Assembly (NCBI RefSeq): GCF_009690905.1
Contig: NZ_VOSW01000022.1
Coordinates: 1-64,000 of the forward strand
DNA from: Paraburkholderia madseniana
GTDB taxonomy: Bacteria > Pseudomonadota > Gammaproteobacteria > Burkholderiales > Burkholderiaceae
Length of the DNA stretch: 64,000 nt
Direction of reading: 5' to 3'
Shown piece after piece: positions 62,746 through 64,000 of the stretch. Positions within the stretch are counted from its first letter, which is position 1. Every line of letters begins with the position of its first letter. Below the pieces are notes generated by a model. It had not been told where the DNA came from. It did no database searches and saw nothing but the letters and a program-made list of their open reading frames with translations. The position numbers and the translations under genes were made by a program.

Positions 62746-63846
62746 TCAATAGTCGTACACATGCTCCGTCACCAGGCCGTTTTTTCCGGCTGCCGCCAGA
62801 AAGTCGGACAGGCCATGAACCGGTATCAACAACGCGACGCGTCGTGTATGGGCCGGCATTGTCAGCGGCTGTTCGAACAATATGCGGCCGCTGCCGGCGG
62901 GCAACGGGGCGTCATCTTTCGCCCACACCGTGACCAGAATGACCGATGTGTTGCCGGCGATGTCGGTGAGATGAATGCCTTGTTGCGCAAGCGTTGTCGC
63001 CGCAAGTCTGAAGTCGAAATAGCGCGGCAACGCAAGTAACGCCCGACCGTCGGGCAGACGGGCAAGCACGCTGACGTGAGCCGGCGCCGACCACCCATCG
63101 GGCAGGCGGTCGACGACCACATCGGTCGTCATCAGGGCCGGTGTGTAGGTGGCCCGCGTCGCCTTCTCGATCAGTTTTCCGTACACCGCCTTGATCGCGT
63201 ATTCGGTGGTCAGCGCGTAGCGGCGTTCCCATTTGCGTACGAGATCCGGTCCCCACAGCGGGACATCGCTCCAGAGATGATGAAGGCGGGCGCCGAAATC
63301 GAACAGGTACCAGGGCTCCTGACGGATGAAGTCCACGTACTCCTGAGCCGCCTGGGCGCCATAGCGGTCCTCGTCGGTGAGCTTTTTTCCGCCGAGCAGC
63401 CAACTCGCGCGACCCACGGTATTTTCGTAGAGGGAGCGCAGCGCATACTCCACGGTCGTACTCGATGCGATCACCCAGATCATCACGTGGTAACCGGGAT
63501 TGAGCGGATAGTTGTCGTGCATCTGCTCACGCGTGACGGTCGCGTAACTCGACCAGAGCTGGCCGATCTGATCCAGAAACGGAAAGTCGTGCGACGGTTC
63601 GTGTTGCACGATTCGCGCGTACTCCGCCGGGCTGTGCACGAGATACCACTCCGGAAAAGTCAGCAGCGTCTGCTCGGTGCCGCGGCGATCCGCCGCCGGC
63701 ACGGGGCTTTGGAATGAGGCTCCCGGTGTCTCAGCCGCCGCGGAGGACGCCGCCGCATGCGCAACCGGCATCGCGAATGTGAGCGCGACGCCGATGGCGA
63801 TGGTGGTGGTGATGGTAAGAAGCGCCTTGCGCAACGGCCGCTTCAT
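62746..63846 (-). CDS. Exported protein of unknown function
   Basis: A 366-residue protein with signal peptide 1-32 (MKRPLRKALL then a hydrophobic core ending AHAA). TFPEWYLVHSPAEYARIV opens the mature region; LGGKKLTDEDRYGAQAAQEYVDFI and PWYLFDFGARLHHLWSDVP follow. I know this pattern only from uncharacterised proteobacterial proteins. Its ATG overlaps the stop of the methyltransferase-like gene by ATGA, so the two are translationally coupled. Confidence 0.75.
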   Translation of the reverse strand: MKRPLRKALLTITTTIAIGVALTFAMPVAHAAASSAAAETPGASFQSPVPAADRRGTEQTLLTFPEWYLVHSPAEYARIVQHEPSHDFPFLDQIGQLWSSYATVTREQMHDNYPLNPGYHVMIWVIASSTTVEYALRSLYENTVGRASWLLGGKKLTDEDRYGAQAAQEYVDFIRQEPWYLFDFGARLHHLWSDVPLWGPDLVRKWERRYALTTEYAIKAVYGKLIEKATRATYTPALMTTDVVVDRLPDGWSAPAHVSVLARLPDGRALLALPRYFDFRLAATTLAQQGIHLTDIAGNTSVILVTVWAKDDAPLPAGSGRILFEQPLTMPAHTRRVALLIPVHGLSDFLAAAGKNGLVTEHVYDY

Positions 63847-64000
63847 GCCGCCTCTCCATGGCGCACGAACGCCATCAGGATGTTGTCCGACGGATCGCCT
63901 TGCTGGGTCAGGCGCATTCCGGTATGGCGAAAACCTGTCGCTTCGACGCGCGCGATCCAGTCGTCCACGCTGGCGAAATGACGCAACTCCGACCGGTTGG
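63843..64000 (-). CDS. Partial CDS, possible SAM-dependent methyltransferase C-terminus
   Basis: Only the last ~52 residues are in the window: ...SELRHFASVDDWIARVEATGF..., then QGDPSDNILMAFVRHGEAA and stop. The Asp-Asp-Trp, glycine-phenylalanine and DPSDNILMAF ending resemble the C-termini of class I methyltransferases, but the call is a guess without the SAM motif. It overlaps the next gene's ATG. Confidence 0.5.
   Translation of the reverse strand, partial: NRSELRHFASVDDWIARVEATGFRHTGMRLTQQGDPSDNILMAFVRHGEAA

Overview
The window looks like part of an accessory or secondary chromosome of a Burkholderiaceae bacterium, most likely Paraburkholderia or Burkholderia sensu lato. The GC content is high, a DUF4148 protein typical of this family is present, and a dgdA-dgdR pair closely resembles the one known from Burkholderia cepacia. 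Transport and catabolic genes dominate, with an unusually dense set of one-component regulators (XRE, MarR, AraC, LysR, TetR, YheO-type, ANTAR). I see no tRNA, rRNA, insertion sequence, prophage or CRISPR array.

Layout. 1-410: truncated glycine-rich secreted protein. 959-2252: XRE regulator and remnants of two SDR genes. 2413-5882: anion-transport module (HPP-CBS protein, MarR regulator, ClC-CBS channel) with two matching MarR-type operators. 6221-9835: lipid-like operon (M24 protein, hydrolase-SDR fusion, metal-dependent hydrolase). 9853-12658: AraC regulator, SDR and SAM methyltransferase. 12667-16052: partial putrescine (Puu-like) cluster. 16337-19447: DUF1993, cupin, DsbA-family and LysR genes. 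19714-24780: sugar ABC transporter and L-fuconate dehydratase. 24814-31465: LysR, DUF4148, serine hydrolase, NmrA-like protein, aldo/keto reductase, AraC and AhpD-like genes.

31707-40596 is the most striking region. A leader with hairpins and an intrinsic terminator precedes a nitrilase, a branched-chain-amino-acid/urea-type ABC transporter (with its second permease fused to an ATPase), an amidase, a cytoplasmic AmiC-like ligand sensor and an AmiR-like ANTAR antiterminator. It reads as a self-contained nitrile/amide uptake and hydrolysis operon controlled by ligand-gated transcription antitermination.

40607-43497: SRPBCC protein, membrane diguanylate cyclase and YheO/DauR-like regulator. 43642-46948: ornithine cyclodeaminase-family protein, periplasmic amino-acid-binding protein and FAD D-amino-acid dehydrogenase, resembling the Pseudomonas dauBAR D-arginine system. 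47020-49326: a divergent MurA paralogue followed by an epoxide-hydrolase-like gene. 49489-52107: oxidoreductase, SDR and TetR with repeated ATGATG-N2-CATCAT operators. 52540-55346: chemoreceptor and lactonase-family protein. 56159-59740: M20 amidohydrolase, MHS transporter and divergent LysR. 59799-62063: dgdA/dgdR. 62188-64000: VOC protein, an unknown secreted protein and a truncated methyltransferase-like gene.

All function calls rest on reading the sequence and recognising families; no database search was run.
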